DNA of 35,473 bases. It comes from Okeania sp. SIO2F4 (GTDB lineage Bacteria > Cyanobacteriota > Cyanobacteriia > Cyanobacteriales > Microcoleaceae). Both the position numbers and the translations under genes were made by a program. Each line of letters opens with the position of its first letter. The first letter of the stretch is position 1. Positions 16,160 to 24,478 of the stretch are shown one piece after another. The notes beneath the pieces are model-generated. The model was not told where the DNA came from, searched no databases, and saw nothing but the letters and a program-made list of their open reading frames with translations. The DNA is taken from NCBI RefSeq assembly GCF_010672385.1, contig NZ_JAAHGT010000026.1:1-35473 (forward strand). Reading direction: 5' to 3'.

Positions 16160-17434
16160 CTAATTATTAGATAAAACTTTTATTCCTTGACCTGCTAACC
16201 ATCCAGTTGTCCATGCACTTTGAAAATTAAAACCACCTGTAACTCCATCAATATCTAAAATTTCTCCGGCAAAATACAATCCCTGACAACAACGACTTTC
16301 CATAGTTTTAAAATTAACTTCTTTCAAACTTACCCCACCACAAGTAACAAACTCTTCCTTAAAAACCCCTTTTCCTCGAATCTCATATTTACCTTGAGTC
16401 AATTCCAAAATTAACTTATTAATAACTTTATTTGATAACTCCGCCCAACGTTTTTGAGAATCAATATCCGCAGCAATAATTAAACGTTCCCATAAACGAC
16501 GGGGTAGAGAAAACGGACAACTATTAACGATCGCCTTCTTCTCCAAACTCTTAAACTCTAACAACTTAGTTCGTATATCCTCTGGATTAATATTCGATAA
16601 CCAATTAATTAATAAATCAGATTGATAATTATTTTCATAGAGAAATCTAGCACCCCAGGCAGATAACTTTAAAGTTGCTGGCCCACTTAAACCCCAATGA
16701 GTCACCAGCACAGGGCCAATTTGTTTTAACTTAGCCTTCGGAAGTTGCAAGCAGACATTCTCAACCGAAATACCTGCCAAATCTTTGAGACGCAGGTCAG
16801 AAATATTGAAAGTAAACAGAGAAGGAACAGGAGGAACAACTTTATGGCCTAATCCTTTTGCCAAACGATGGCCAATAGAACTACTGCCAGTTGCCAGGAG
16901 TAAGCGATCGCATTCTAGAAATTCTCCCGATCTTAACTCAACTACAAATAAATTCCCCCCTTCATCTGTTGTCTTGCATTTGACTGAAACCACTGCTGCA
17001 CCTGTACGAATATTTATTCCTTTAGACAAAGCAACCTTAGTTAAACATTCAACTATTGTGGTAGAATCATCAGTAGTGGGAAACATCCGTCCATCTGCTT
17101 CAGTTTTTAACTGCACCCCTCTTGCAGCAAACCATTCCACAGTATCACGAGCTTGAAATCTAGTGAATGCACCCCGAAGTGCTTTGCTACCTCTGGGGTA
17201 GTTTTGGATAAATATTGCTGGGTCAAAACAAGCATGGGTGACATTACAACGTCCGCCACCAGATATACGTACTTTAGCCAGAGGTTGTCGCCCTGCTTCT
17301 AAAATGGTGACATGGGTGTCGGGAGAGTTACAGGGGATGTCGGCCGCTGCCAACGCTCCAAAAAAACCTGCTGCTCCCCCACCAACAACTACAATTTTAA
17401 CAGGTGGGACAGACATTTTATATGTATTAGACAT
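16160..17434 (-). CDS. HI0933/YhiN-type FAD-dependent oxidoreductase
   Basis: 424 residues. An N-terminal Rossmann fold (VVVGGGAAGFFGALAAA at ~15-31) binds FAD. The family signatures KVRISGGGRCNVTH (~54-67), LLLATGSSS (~186-194) and the C-terminal GEILDIDGVTGGFNFQSAW (~390-408) all match the HI0933 flavoprotein family (PF03486), to which BaiN and YhiN belong. Length fits (about 400). The physiological substrate is not known for the cyanobacterial members. Start taken at ATG 17434; a second ATG at 17416, nearer the first strand, is equally plausible, and neither has a good ribosome-binding site. It appears to be a single-gene unit, bounded downstream by repeat copy 3. Confidence 0.87.
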   Translation of the reverse strand: MSNTYKMSVPPVKIVVVGGGAAGFFGALAAADIPCNSPDTHVTILEAGRQPLAKVRISGGGRCNVTHACFDPAIFIQNYPRGSKALRGAFTRFQARDTVEWFAARGVQLKTEADGRMFPTTDDSTTIVECLTKVALSKGINIRTGAAVVSVKCKTTDEGGNLFVVELRSGEFLECDRLLLATGSSSIGHRLAKGLGHKVVPPVPSLFTFNISDLRLKDLAGISVENVCLQLPKAKLKQIGPVLVTHWGLSGPATLKLSAWGARFLYENNYQSDLLINWLSNINPEDIRTKLLEFKSLEKKAIVNSCPFSLPRRLWERLIIAADIDSQKRWAELSNKVINKLILELTQGKYEIRGKGVFKEEFVTCGGVSLKEVNFKTMESRCCQGLYFAGEILDIDGVTGGFNFQSAWTTGWLAGQGIKVLSNN

Positions 17435-17586
17435 CTGGTGAAAAAGATATAGACTTTTTGTAAGAGTAGGGAATAGGGAACAGGCAAGATATTTTCAGGA
17501 AAAAGGTACGAAAAATGATTTTTTTACGAACTTTTACAACTATAGCTGATGCTAAATAAAAGGCAAGTTTATTTTCTGGAGATATC

Positions 17587-17724
17587 TATAGCAATCCTAT
17601 TTTATTTGTCTATAAAAATCTTACTGCTTTTAGGGAAGAGGGAAGAGGAAAGAGGGAACAGGTGAGAGTTTCAGTTTTTTTATCTACTTTTTGATTACCC
17701 GCAACCTATGCGCGGATTGCTATA
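17587..17724. mobile_element. 138-bp MITE-like element, TATAGCAATCC ends (copy C)
   Basis: Perfect 11-bp inverted ends: TATAGCAATCC at 17587-17597 and GGATTGCTATA at 17714-17724. Same length and partly the same interior as copy B. Its right end lies 4 bp from the rubredoxin stop codon, so it will be transcribed as a 3' hairpin of that gene. GGGAAGA/GGGAACA heptamers occupy the centre. Confidence 0.82.
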
Positions 17725-17728
17725 TTAG

Positions 17729-17893
17729 TTACTCTTCAACTGGTTCAAACTCATCTTTGCCTACTCCACAAACCGGACAAACCCAATCATCAGGGATTTC
17801 TTCAAAGGCAGTTCCTGGATCTATACCGCTGTCTGGGTCTCCTTCTTCTGGGTCATATATATATCCACAGACAATACAAACATACTTTTCCAT
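17729..17893 (-). CDS. Rubredoxin
   Basis: 54 residues, start CAT (ATG) at 17891-17893, stop at 17729-17731. Two Cys pairs, [12 protein letters not shown] (residues 4-15) and [13 protein letters not shown] (37-49), bind one Fe(Cys)4 centre; the spacing and the DPxxG...[12 protein letters not shown] middle are canonical. It is a small soluble one-electron carrier. There is no C-terminal membrane anchor, so it is not the thylakoid RubA-type protein linked to photosystem I assembly. Possible partners are oxygen- or peroxide-detoxifying flavoproteins; the nearby HI0933-type flavoprotein is on the same strand about 300 bp downstream, but a link is speculative. Confidence 0.93.
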   Translation of the reverse strand: MEKYVCIVCGYIYDPEEGDPDSGIDPGTAFEEIPDDWVCPVCGVGKDEFEPVEE

Positions 17894-18170
17894 CTTAATT
17901 TATTCCTCTGTAATTAGTTCATCTGGATTTTACAAGTTTGTGGACTAGAGCTTCTACTATCAAATTGCAAAGTTTTATTAAATTGTCAATTCAAGTAGTG
18001 CGGATAGATCGCTGGATAGGTTGATTTTATCAAGAGCGCGAGGAAATAGTATACTGTCAAAGAGTTTTAGCATTTAGAGATGTCCTAATCTTAATGTGTA
18101 GCGCTATAGTATCTAGTGGTTGTAGTCCTATTAATTTAAACTATAGCCTACGCATTTAGGGCACAGACAT

Positions 18171-18448
18171 TGTTCAACAATTAATAATTAATAATTAATA
18201 ATTAATAATTAATAATTAATTATTACCTCTCCTTGAAAACGGATAGGATTGACGAACAGGAAAAATTTTTTCTTCTCTCTTGGGAGATTGGAGGCAAGCG
18301 AGGAGACCTCGCCATCCCATCCTAACGGACTGCTCCGCTTGCCAACTGCTCTCTTGGTTGATTGGATATGGCGAGGGGACCTCGCCATCCCTCAACCGCT
18401 TTTTTCCCTTTAAAAGGGGAGGCGCATACCCACAATTTCTCGGTAAAT
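18171..18448 (+). repeat. Dispersed modular element, copy 4 (forward)
   Basis: GTTCAACAATTAATAATT opening, (AATTAAT)n at ~18179-18222, ATTACCTCTCCTTGAAAACG, then GGATAGGATTGACGA and GAAAAATTTTTTCTTCTC, with two tandem partial cores (GGGAGATTGGAGG and GGTTGATTGGATATGGCGAG), two CTCGCCATCCC motifs, CTGCTCCGCTTGCC, and the end TTCTCGGTAAATCC. It is more GC-rich than its surroundings and has no credible protein. Confidence 0.75.
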
Positions 18449-19701
18449 CCTGTTTGCGGAGCATTTGGACAGAGATTACTTTTAACTAGCTATCAGCTTG
18501 AGCGCATTTAGCTGGAGCGCTCTTCAATTCGAGGGTAACGGTCCCCCACAAGAGGAGCGAAAAAATTAGTGGTGCGCTTTGCGTGGGGGGGGGGAAAGAA
18601 TCCCCCATTATACACCTTGAATAAGCTGACTGCTGTTAGCGTTAGCGAAGCTCCTCTGTAAGAGGCAGCTCCTCTGAAAGAGGCTAGCTGAGTGCTGAGT
18701 GTTACTTCAATTAATAATTATTAATTATTCGGTAATTATTTTTTGATCGGCAATTTATCAACCTCGTTCTAGGCACTTTTTCCAATCTATAATGCTTTCC
18801 TGCCCATTAGTGACCCAAACGCGCAGGCAACAGGCAATAGAGGGAATAAAAAACCAATCGGATAATACTTTATAGCAATTATGAATCCAACAAGTTTATA
18901 GATATACCAACTCGTCTGCTATAGGATTAAAAATGTAGGCTTTCTCATAATTGGCAAGATACATAAGTTTTAGATTTTAGGGCTAACTACTGAAGTTAAA
19001 TAATTTGAAAAATTAGGATAAATCTCAATAAATCATTAGAACAAATTGATTATCTGAGATAATACCGACAAGTCAAAAAAAGAAGCTAATTTCATTCTCT
19101 TGTCAAATAATTTATATCATTGCTAACCAGTTGAAATGAAATCTTTAACTGAACAATCTAAAAGTTAATAAGTAGAGCGTGGTAAATTTTGTGCATTATA
19201 TATCAAATTGTAAATTAGCTCAAAAGTCAGTTATATCATTCTTTTGAAATATTTTGTGACTAAATATGCAACCTATTTTTTTTAGCTTGGTCTACTTAAT
19301 AAACAAAAAACAATACTCCCTCAAAACGCTGGTTTTGCACATCATGCTTATAATTGGAAGTCTATTATTTATACCAAAAATTTATTGTACAAACCGGGTT
19401 GATTTGCCTAAGTCCTATAATATTAAAGCCCCTATAATATAGGTTGAGGTAAGTTGAGTAGAACAGATTTTTTTTATTTATATAATTTCGTCTAAAATTT
19501 GATTATTAGTTTGTCAGTCTTTCTATACTTTCTAATATTTATTTATTCCTCAGTTATCAATCCTGAAACGACCTTTAAATAAGGTGCAAAATTCAAGAAT
19601 AGAGTCAGGTATATATCCCCTAACTGTCTTCTAAAATATTCCTCGATCATCTCAATTAGGGGTTTAGTAGTGGGAAATATTCCAGTAAAAATTACATAAT
19701 T
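18449..19701. other. 1.25-kb gene-free gap
   Basis: No supportable coding frame. 18500-18600 holds a G-run (GTGGGGGGGGGG at ~18583-18594). 18635-18700 holds two adjacent small hairpins, CCTCTGTAAGAGG and CCTCTGAAAGAGG, followed by TAGCTGAGTGCTGAGTG. The rest (18720-19700) is plain AT-rich sequence with no repeat or hairpin that I could define; it probably includes the promoter of the following gene. Confidence 0.5.
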
Positions 19702-21606
19702 ATGTTATCCCCAAAATCTCCTAAATCTAACCGTTCACCTTTATTATTCTTAAGTGAACGAATTATGGCATTACTAATTCTTGCCAACGTAATTTTAGTA
19801 ATATTTGATGTTACCTATATACAATTTCGCGATCTGTATCTGAAGGCAGATTTAAACTTACAAAAACTTACTGATACTCCCCAAGAAAAATATCTGCAAA
19901 AAGTAGATAAGTTACAAGAAGAATTAGAGAAAAAGGGTTTACAGTCATCAAACATAGAAAATTTATTAGAAGATTTACGCCTTAGTAGTATACAGATATT
20001 TATTAATCGCCCTCCATTTCGAGTCATAGATAACTATGGTGCTTTAGCAAAAATTAAGCAAAGATTTACTACTCATCTCGGCAGAAAAAATTTTTCACAA
20101 GCAGTACAAGTATTCTGGCAACAAGATTATTTAGAAGCACAGGGTTGGCAAAGTCAGTTAGATTTTTTCAATGAACAAATCCGCCCTTTAATGTTATTGT
20201 ATGAACCACAATTAGGATATGATTTAATTAAGGGAATAGAGCCATTCCGTGATTCACAAGATTATCTAATCGCAGTTAATGAACTGAGAATACTGTTGGA
20301 AAGACAAGGTCTAGAAGCAGCAGAAATAGAACTCTTACTCAAAAATTTGCGTAACAATAGTACCGAATTAATTGATAGAGATTATTATTTCCAGATAGTT
20401 AATCAAGTTATAGTTTTAACTCAAATCAAATACGAGATTAAGCAACATATTTATAGCCAGACTATAAACAGTAATATTGATATTGATTTAACTCCCACTC
20501 TCCAATTTTTACAATCATTAAACTGGCTTCAATATTTAGCACCGGATATTTTGTGGGCAGATAAATCATCAAAAGCAGCATTTAATATATTCTGGAGTCG
20601 CCAACATCTAGAAACATATCAATGGGAACGAGAGTTAGATTTTTTTGATAAAAATATTAAATTTTTGATGCAGTCCTATTACTTCCGTAATTTAGATACA
20701 AATGGGAAATTTGTAGATAGATTTTGGCTAGTAGACTTGCCTTGGATGGCTATATTTTGGATAGAGTTTCTACTACGTCTTTTAGTAATTATTCGTCGTC
20801 GTAATTTAACTTTATGGGTTGCTATTAAACAGCGTTGGTATGATGTTTTTTTATTGCAACCGTGGCTACCTGAACTACGAATGATTACTGCTTTTATTCG
20901 TTTAGACAAAGTTAAATTACCAAACATGGAACAGTTATATACTGATATTCGGTTCAAGTTAATTCGTAGTTTTGCTAAAGAAATAACTCAAGTTGTAGTC
21001 AGTGGAGGTATTGAGAAGCTACAAAAGAATGTGAGTAAAGGTTCTCTAAAAAGAGCTATTTTTGAGTCAAAAAGTAAGCCTGATAAAGTTTATGTAGAAA
21101 ACAAAGATTCAGGCAAAATCCAAGAAATTATTAACCGTCTATTCCAAGTAACTGCTTGTCAAGTTCTTCCAGAAATTCATGGAGACCTTGAAGATTTTTT
21201 GCATTATCAAGTCGAAAAATCTATGCAGCAATTATCTATATATCGAGGTTTGCAAAAAATACCTTTTATTCGTCGCTTACCCGATCAAATTGTTAATAAT
21301 TTAGTAACACAAATATCTAGTACAATTACTACAGGTCTGCAAAAAGCCTATCAAACACCACCAGATGCGGTAAGTATCAAACTTAGACAACAGTTAGTAG
21401 AACACTTTAGCAGTAAGTTAGTCTCAGAATTACAGGAAAAACAAACTTTTGATGAAATAGAAATTTTAATTATTGATTGGCTTGAAGAAGTGAAAAATAG
21501 TTACGTTAAACCTAATTTAAAATCTTCTGAATCAACTATTCCTAAAATTGTACCTACAACAGTAATTGAACTAAAAGCTGAAAATGAAAGTAAAAATAGT
21601 GAGTAA
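19702..21606 (+). CDS. Membrane protein with voltage-sensor-like helices and a duplicated domain
   Basis: 634 residues; not assigned to a named family. TM1 at ~18-40 (RIMALLILANVILVIFDVTY) looks like an S1 helix. A ~300-residue insert follows with an internal duplication: residues ~70-168 and ~193-327, each ending in a similar block (VFWQQDYLEAQGWQ...LDFF...I..LM..Y versus IFWSRQHLETYQWE...LDFF...I..LM..Y). Then IFWIEFLLRLLVI (~351-363) resembles S2, with its Glu and Arg; RWYDVFLLQPWL (~378-389) resembles S3, with its Asp; and LRMITAFIRLDKV resembles a short S4. A ~220-residue cytoplasmic tail rich in helices completes it. I infer a voltage-sensor-derived membrane scaffold without a pore. No ribosome-binding site stands out before the ATG. 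Confidence 0.6.
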   Translation: MLSPKSPKSNRSPLLFLSERIMALLILANVILVIFDVTYIQFRDLYLKADLNLQKLTDTPQEKYLQKVDKLQEELEKKGLQSSNIENLLEDLRLSSIQIFINRPPFRVIDNYGALAKIKQRFTTHLGRKNFSQAVQVFWQQDYLEAQGWQSQLDFFNEQIRPLMLLYEPQLGYDLIKGIEPFRDSQDYLIAVNELRILLERQGLEAAEIELLLKNLRNNSTELIDRDYYFQIVNQVIVLTQIKYEIKQHIYSQTINSNIDIDLTPTLQFLQSLNWLQYLAPDILWADKSSKAAFNIFWSRQHLETYQWERELDFFDKNIKFLMQSYYFRNLDTNGKFVDRFWLVDLPWMAIFWIEFLLRLLVIIRRRNLTLWVAIKQRWYDVFLLQPWLPELRMITAFIRLDKVKLPNMEQLYTDIRFKLIRSFAKEITQVVVSGGIEKLQKNVSKGSLKRAIFESKSKPDKVYVENKDSGKIQEIINRLFQVTACQVLPEIHGDLEDFLHYQVEKSMQQLSIYRGLQKIPFIRRLPDQIVNNLVTQISSTITTGLQKAYQTPPDAVSIKLRQQLVEHFSSKLVSELQEKQTFDEIEILIIDWLEEVKNSYVKPNLKSSESTIPKIVPTTVIELKAENESKNSE

Positions 21607-21710
21607 AAATAGTGATTAAAAATAGATAGAGTAGGTTAGGTTTCGTTCCTCAACCCAACACTATAACCCCTTGAAATTATATCAAAAACAACAATTGATT
21701 TATAAGCTGA

Positions 21711-22067
21711 AAAAAAGTTTCATTATGTCCGTTAGATGATTATTCCGAACGACAACCAGATATAGCTTTGTTGGCACCGAAAGCAGATTTTTACGAATTT
21801 GGACATCCTAAACCTGCGGACATATTTCTCATAGTGGAAGTGGCATACACTACTATTAAATCAGACCGTGAAGTCAAAATTCCTCTCTATACAGAAGATA
21901 ATATTATTGAAGTTTGGTTGGTAGATATTAACAACCAATGTGTGGAGGTATATAGACAACTTATTGCCAGTCGTTACGAACAAGTGCAAAAATTACAGCG
22001 GGGTCAAAATTTATCTATTCAAAGGTTTCCGAGTATTAATATTCAAGTGGATGAAATATTAGGATGA
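21711..22067 (+). pseudogene. Uma2-family (DUF820) endonuclease, N-terminally truncated
   Basis: The frame is open from 21711, just after a TGA, to TGA at 22065-22067 (118 residues), with no ATG near its beginning; the first usable start is a TTG at 21768. DDYSERQPDIALLAPKADFY and VEVAYTTIKSDREVKIPLY are the central PD-(D/E)xK-like motifs of the Uma2 family, very abundant in filamentous cyanobacteria, and EVWLVDINNQCVEVYRQ follows. The first ~70 residues of the ~190-aa family are missing and I find no matching frame just upstream. The retained catalytic Asp, Glu and Lys suggest recent decay. Whether a short product is made from TTG cannot be told. Confidence 0.7.
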
Positions 22068-22153
22068 GATTTTGCCATATTGTATTGAGTTGGGGGTGGT
22101 GGCGCATTGTAATGGTCGTGCATTATCCGGCAATATTTGCTCTTGAAAACAGT

Positions 22154-22170
22154 GGGAGCATCTTGCTCCC
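22154..22170. repeat. GGGAGCA hairpin
   Basis: GGGAGCA-TCT-TGCTCCC, a perfect 7-bp stem with a 3-nt loop, of an iterated type common in cyanobacterial intergenic DNA. No U-tract follows. Confidence 0.6.
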
Positions 22171-22221
22171 GTGAGAGGTATTTCTTTTTCCCGCGTTGCT
22201 GAAACCTTGGGATGAATCTTT

Positions 22222-22260
22222 CACGGACCACACGGACCACACGGACCACACGGACCACAC
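22222..22260. repeat. 9-bp tandem repeat (CACGGACCA)
   Basis: Four full units plus partial flanks of the 9-mer CACGGACCA. This is the only non-heptameric microsatellite in the window. A reading of it as a VWSVWS protein on the minus strand is an artefact of the repeat. Confidence 0.9.
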
Positions 22261-22419
22261 TAATTCATCCCACATATAAGCAACGCCCTTTTTCCTGTAT
22301 ACCATTACGCAAGCAGGAGTACCTAGTTGGGTTGCGATGTCGCTTAACCCAACCTAACAACTAATAAAAAACCTGCACTTTTTATCCCACAGAAATCATC
22401 AATTTTTTCCTCCTACTCC

Positions 22420-23661
22420 CTACTCCCTACTCCCTACTCCCTCTTTTAACGAATTAATATGACTTTTCATTTGGGTTAAATATTTTTCCAATAACAAATA
22501 ATCTCTAGACTTAAGTAAAGGATAGTTTTTATTAGTAACAACCTGCTCTAAAGACAAAACCCGAAAGTTTAATTTCCCATTTTTCCGATAACGATGTACC
22601 CATGTCGGTAAAGCTTCCACGGCAGAAATTTCAATCGTTTCTTCTGGAAAACTTTTCTGAATATTAACTTGAAAAATTACTCCCAAATCAGTATATTTTC
22701 TAGTCTGATTGGAAATAAAATTCCCCATAGAATAAATCGCAACTGCCTGACGAGTATCCCCATTTTCTTCAGTAATTTTAAAAATTTTATAAGGTTGAAC
22801 TACATGAGGATGACTACCCAAAATAATATCTGCTCCCCCATTAACCAAACTTTCCACTAATTGTTTTTGTTGAGTATTAGGTAGACGTTGATATTCTGCA
22901 CCAAAATGTAGAGAAACTGTAACAATATCTGCCCCTTGTTGTCTGGCTTTACTAATATCTTGAAGAATTTTTTGTTCGTCAATTAAATTTACCAGATAAT
23001 CTTTCCTTTTGGGAATAGGAATGCCATTAGTGCCGTAAGTGTAAGCTAAAAAAGCCATCAAAATTTCATTTTTTTCCACCATTAAAATTTCTTCAGATTC
23101 CGCTAAAGAAGCTGCCGTACCCACTGGATAAATGTCGCGATCGCGCAGATTTTCTAAAGTTTTCAAGACACCTTTTTCTCGTCTATCTAAAGAATGATTA
23201 TTGGCAGTAGTTAAAATATTAAAACCTGCCCATTTAATAGCATCAGCTAATGTTGCTGGAGCATTAAATAAAGGATATCCTGTATATCTAGATTCAGGTC
23301 CTGCTAAAGTTGTTTCTAAATTACCAATTACCCAATCGCCAGCAGACAAAATATCCTTTACTTCCGTGAAAAAACTCTGATAAGAATAACTCTTAGTTTG
23401 AGAATTATAACCCGATTTTATTTGCATACCGTGCATCATAATATCTCCAACAGCAATTAATTTTGCCTCCGTAAAATAAGGAGTTGGTAGAGGTAATTGA
23501 ATTGATTCTACAGGCAAAATTTCTGGTGTTTTTTCTGCTTTACTTTCAGGAAATATATTGCAACCAGAAATAAATAGTATTGCAGTAAAACAAATGAATT
23601 TGAAGATAGGGAATAGGGAATAGGGAATAGGGAATAGGGGGAAGATACTATTATTTTTCAT
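22420..23661 (-). CDS. CapA-type metallophosphatase-fold lipoprotein
   Basis: 413 residues. The N-terminus has a signal-peptide core (FKFICFTAILFISG) ending in a lipobox with Cys34. The CapA/PgsA domain (PF09587) covers ~65-385: AVGDIMMHG, GNLETTLAG, TTANNHSLDR, VSLHFGAEYQ, GSHPHVVQPYKIF and YSMGNFISNQ supply the metal and phosphate site residues. Family members are linked to poly-gamma-glutamate or capsule synthesis, but most bacterial homologues are uncharacterised; here it would sit lipid-anchored outside the inner membrane. Oddly, residues 5-20 (SIFPLFPIPYSLFPIF) and the last eight residues are translated from GGGAATA and GGGAGTA heptamer arrays, so repeats have grown into both ends of the gene. 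An internal ATG does not rescue the signal, so the annotated start stands. Confidence 0.85.
   Translation of the reverse strand: MKNNSIFPLFPIPYSLFPIFKFICFTAILFISGCNIFPESKAEKTPEILPVESIQLPLPTPYFTEAKLIAVGDIMMHGMQIKSGYNSQTKSYSYQSFFTEVKDILSAGDWVIGNLETTLAGPESRYTGYPLFNAPATLADAIKWAGFNILTTANNHSLDRREKGVLKTLENLRDRDIYPVGTAASLAESEEILMVEKNEILMAFLAYTYGTNGIPIPKRKDYLVNLIDEQKILQDISKARQQGADIVTVSLHFGAEYQRLPNTQQKQLVESLVNGGADIILGSHPHVVQPYKIFKITEENGDTRQAVAIYSMGNFISNQTRKYTDLGVIFQVNIQKSFPEETIEISAVEALPTWVHRYRKNGKLNFRVLSLEQVVTNKNYPLLKSRDYLLLEKYLTQMKSHINSLKEGVGSRE
23604..23640. repeat. GGGAATA heptanucleotide array inside the capA-like signal peptide
   Basis: Four to five units that translate in frame, because 21 bp (three units) equals seven codons, as FPIPYSL-type peptide ahead of the hydrophobic core. 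Confidence 0.9.
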
Positions 23662-23697
23662 TATATTGGTGGCTCAACAGGTTTCTTAATACTTATT

Positions 23698-23952
23698 TTA
23701 CCGAAACAATTAAACAATTAAACAATTAGATAATTCACCCTTTAAAGCCTCCCCAATAAAGGGGAAAAAAACGGTCGTTTAGCTAGCGCACAACGCGCGT
23801 TAACGCGGAGCGACTTGAATTGCGGAGCTTCCCGAAGGGTGGGATGCCGAGGTCTCCTCGGCATATCTAATCGACCAAGAGAAATAAATTTTTTCCTTTT
23901 AGTCAATCCTCTCCCTAAAAGGGAGAGGTAATTATCCATTATCCATTATTGA
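23698..23952 (-). repeat. Dispersed modular element, copy 5 (inverse)
   Basis: Inverse copy: TTACCGAAACAATT with a three-unit AACAATT heptamer expansion inside the end, then CCCTTTAAAGCCTCCCC, GCGCACAACGCGCGTT, GGAGCGACTTGAATTGCGG, CTCGGCATATCTAATCGACC, GGGAGAGGTAAT, two ATTATCC-type heptamers and ATTATTGAA. The array here is ATTATCC, not AATTAAT as in the other copies. Confidence 0.72.
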
Positions 23953-24146
23953 AAAACAGTCTCTTATATCATGTCTCATTGATTATCCGAACATGATATT
24001 ATTCAATAGTTTTTTTTATCAAAAAAATACTTTATTTATCAAAATAATTTTACCTAAAAATTGTGGTCTAAAGTCTCCCTTTTTAAAGGGATAAAAAAAG
24101 AGACTATTCCTTATGTCAAGTATCCTTATTGCAGAGGTACTTATAA

Positions 24147-24179
24147 CTGATAACTGATAACTGATAACTGATAACTGAA
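24147..24179. repeat. ACTGATA heptanucleotide array
   Basis: Five units between TTGCAGAGGTACTTATA and GAAACGACTCC, the inverse arrangement of the 7583-7614 array. CTCCTGA heptamers follow. The gap 23953-24146 holds only AT-rich sequence and a CTCCCTTTTTAAAGGGA palindrome. Confidence 0.85.
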
Positions 24180-24216
24180 ACGACTCCTGACTCCTGACTT
24201 CTCCCTAATTATTTCT

Positions 24217-24478
24217 AATTAGGACTTGCTGATTAAATCTAAAAGCATTGACATTCTAATGGTAAAAGCATTTTCAGGTCGCCAAAAGTAATATATTTTT
24301 GGCTGATAAGGCTCAAAAAGTTAGTATTTTAGGTAAGAATTGGACAGAAAAATCAAGGGATAATTTTTCCTTCTACCTCCTCTTTTACTCCCTATTCCTC
24401 TTGACTCTTCACTACTCCCTACTCCCTACTCCCTACTCCCTACCTCAACCAAAAGACTTCCATAAGCAAACCCTAATT
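24217..24478. mobile_element. Inverted-end element AATTAGG(A/G)(C/T)TTGCT
   Basis: AATTAGGACTTGCT at 24217-24230 and AGCAAACCCTAATT at 24465-24478 are inverse matches at 12 of 14 positions, and the match continues loosely through GATTAAATC / GACTTCCAT. The 262-bp interior ends in CTCCCTA heptamers. The right end supplies the last Asn codon and the stop of the neighbouring GGDEF-EAL gene. Confidence 0.5.

Noticed and set aside
17691-17948. 85-aa plus-strand frame
   Set aside because: It is antisense to the rubredoxin gene, whose two Cys pairs are unmistakable.
22043-22305. Two minus-strand frames rich in VVRVVRVV or VWSVWS
   Set aside because: Both are translations of the 9-bp tandem repeat at 22222-22260 and nearby hairpins.
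1505-24445. Heptamer arrays as possible CRISPR repeats
   Set aside because: The 7-bp units are contiguous without unique spacers, and there are no cas genes in the window.
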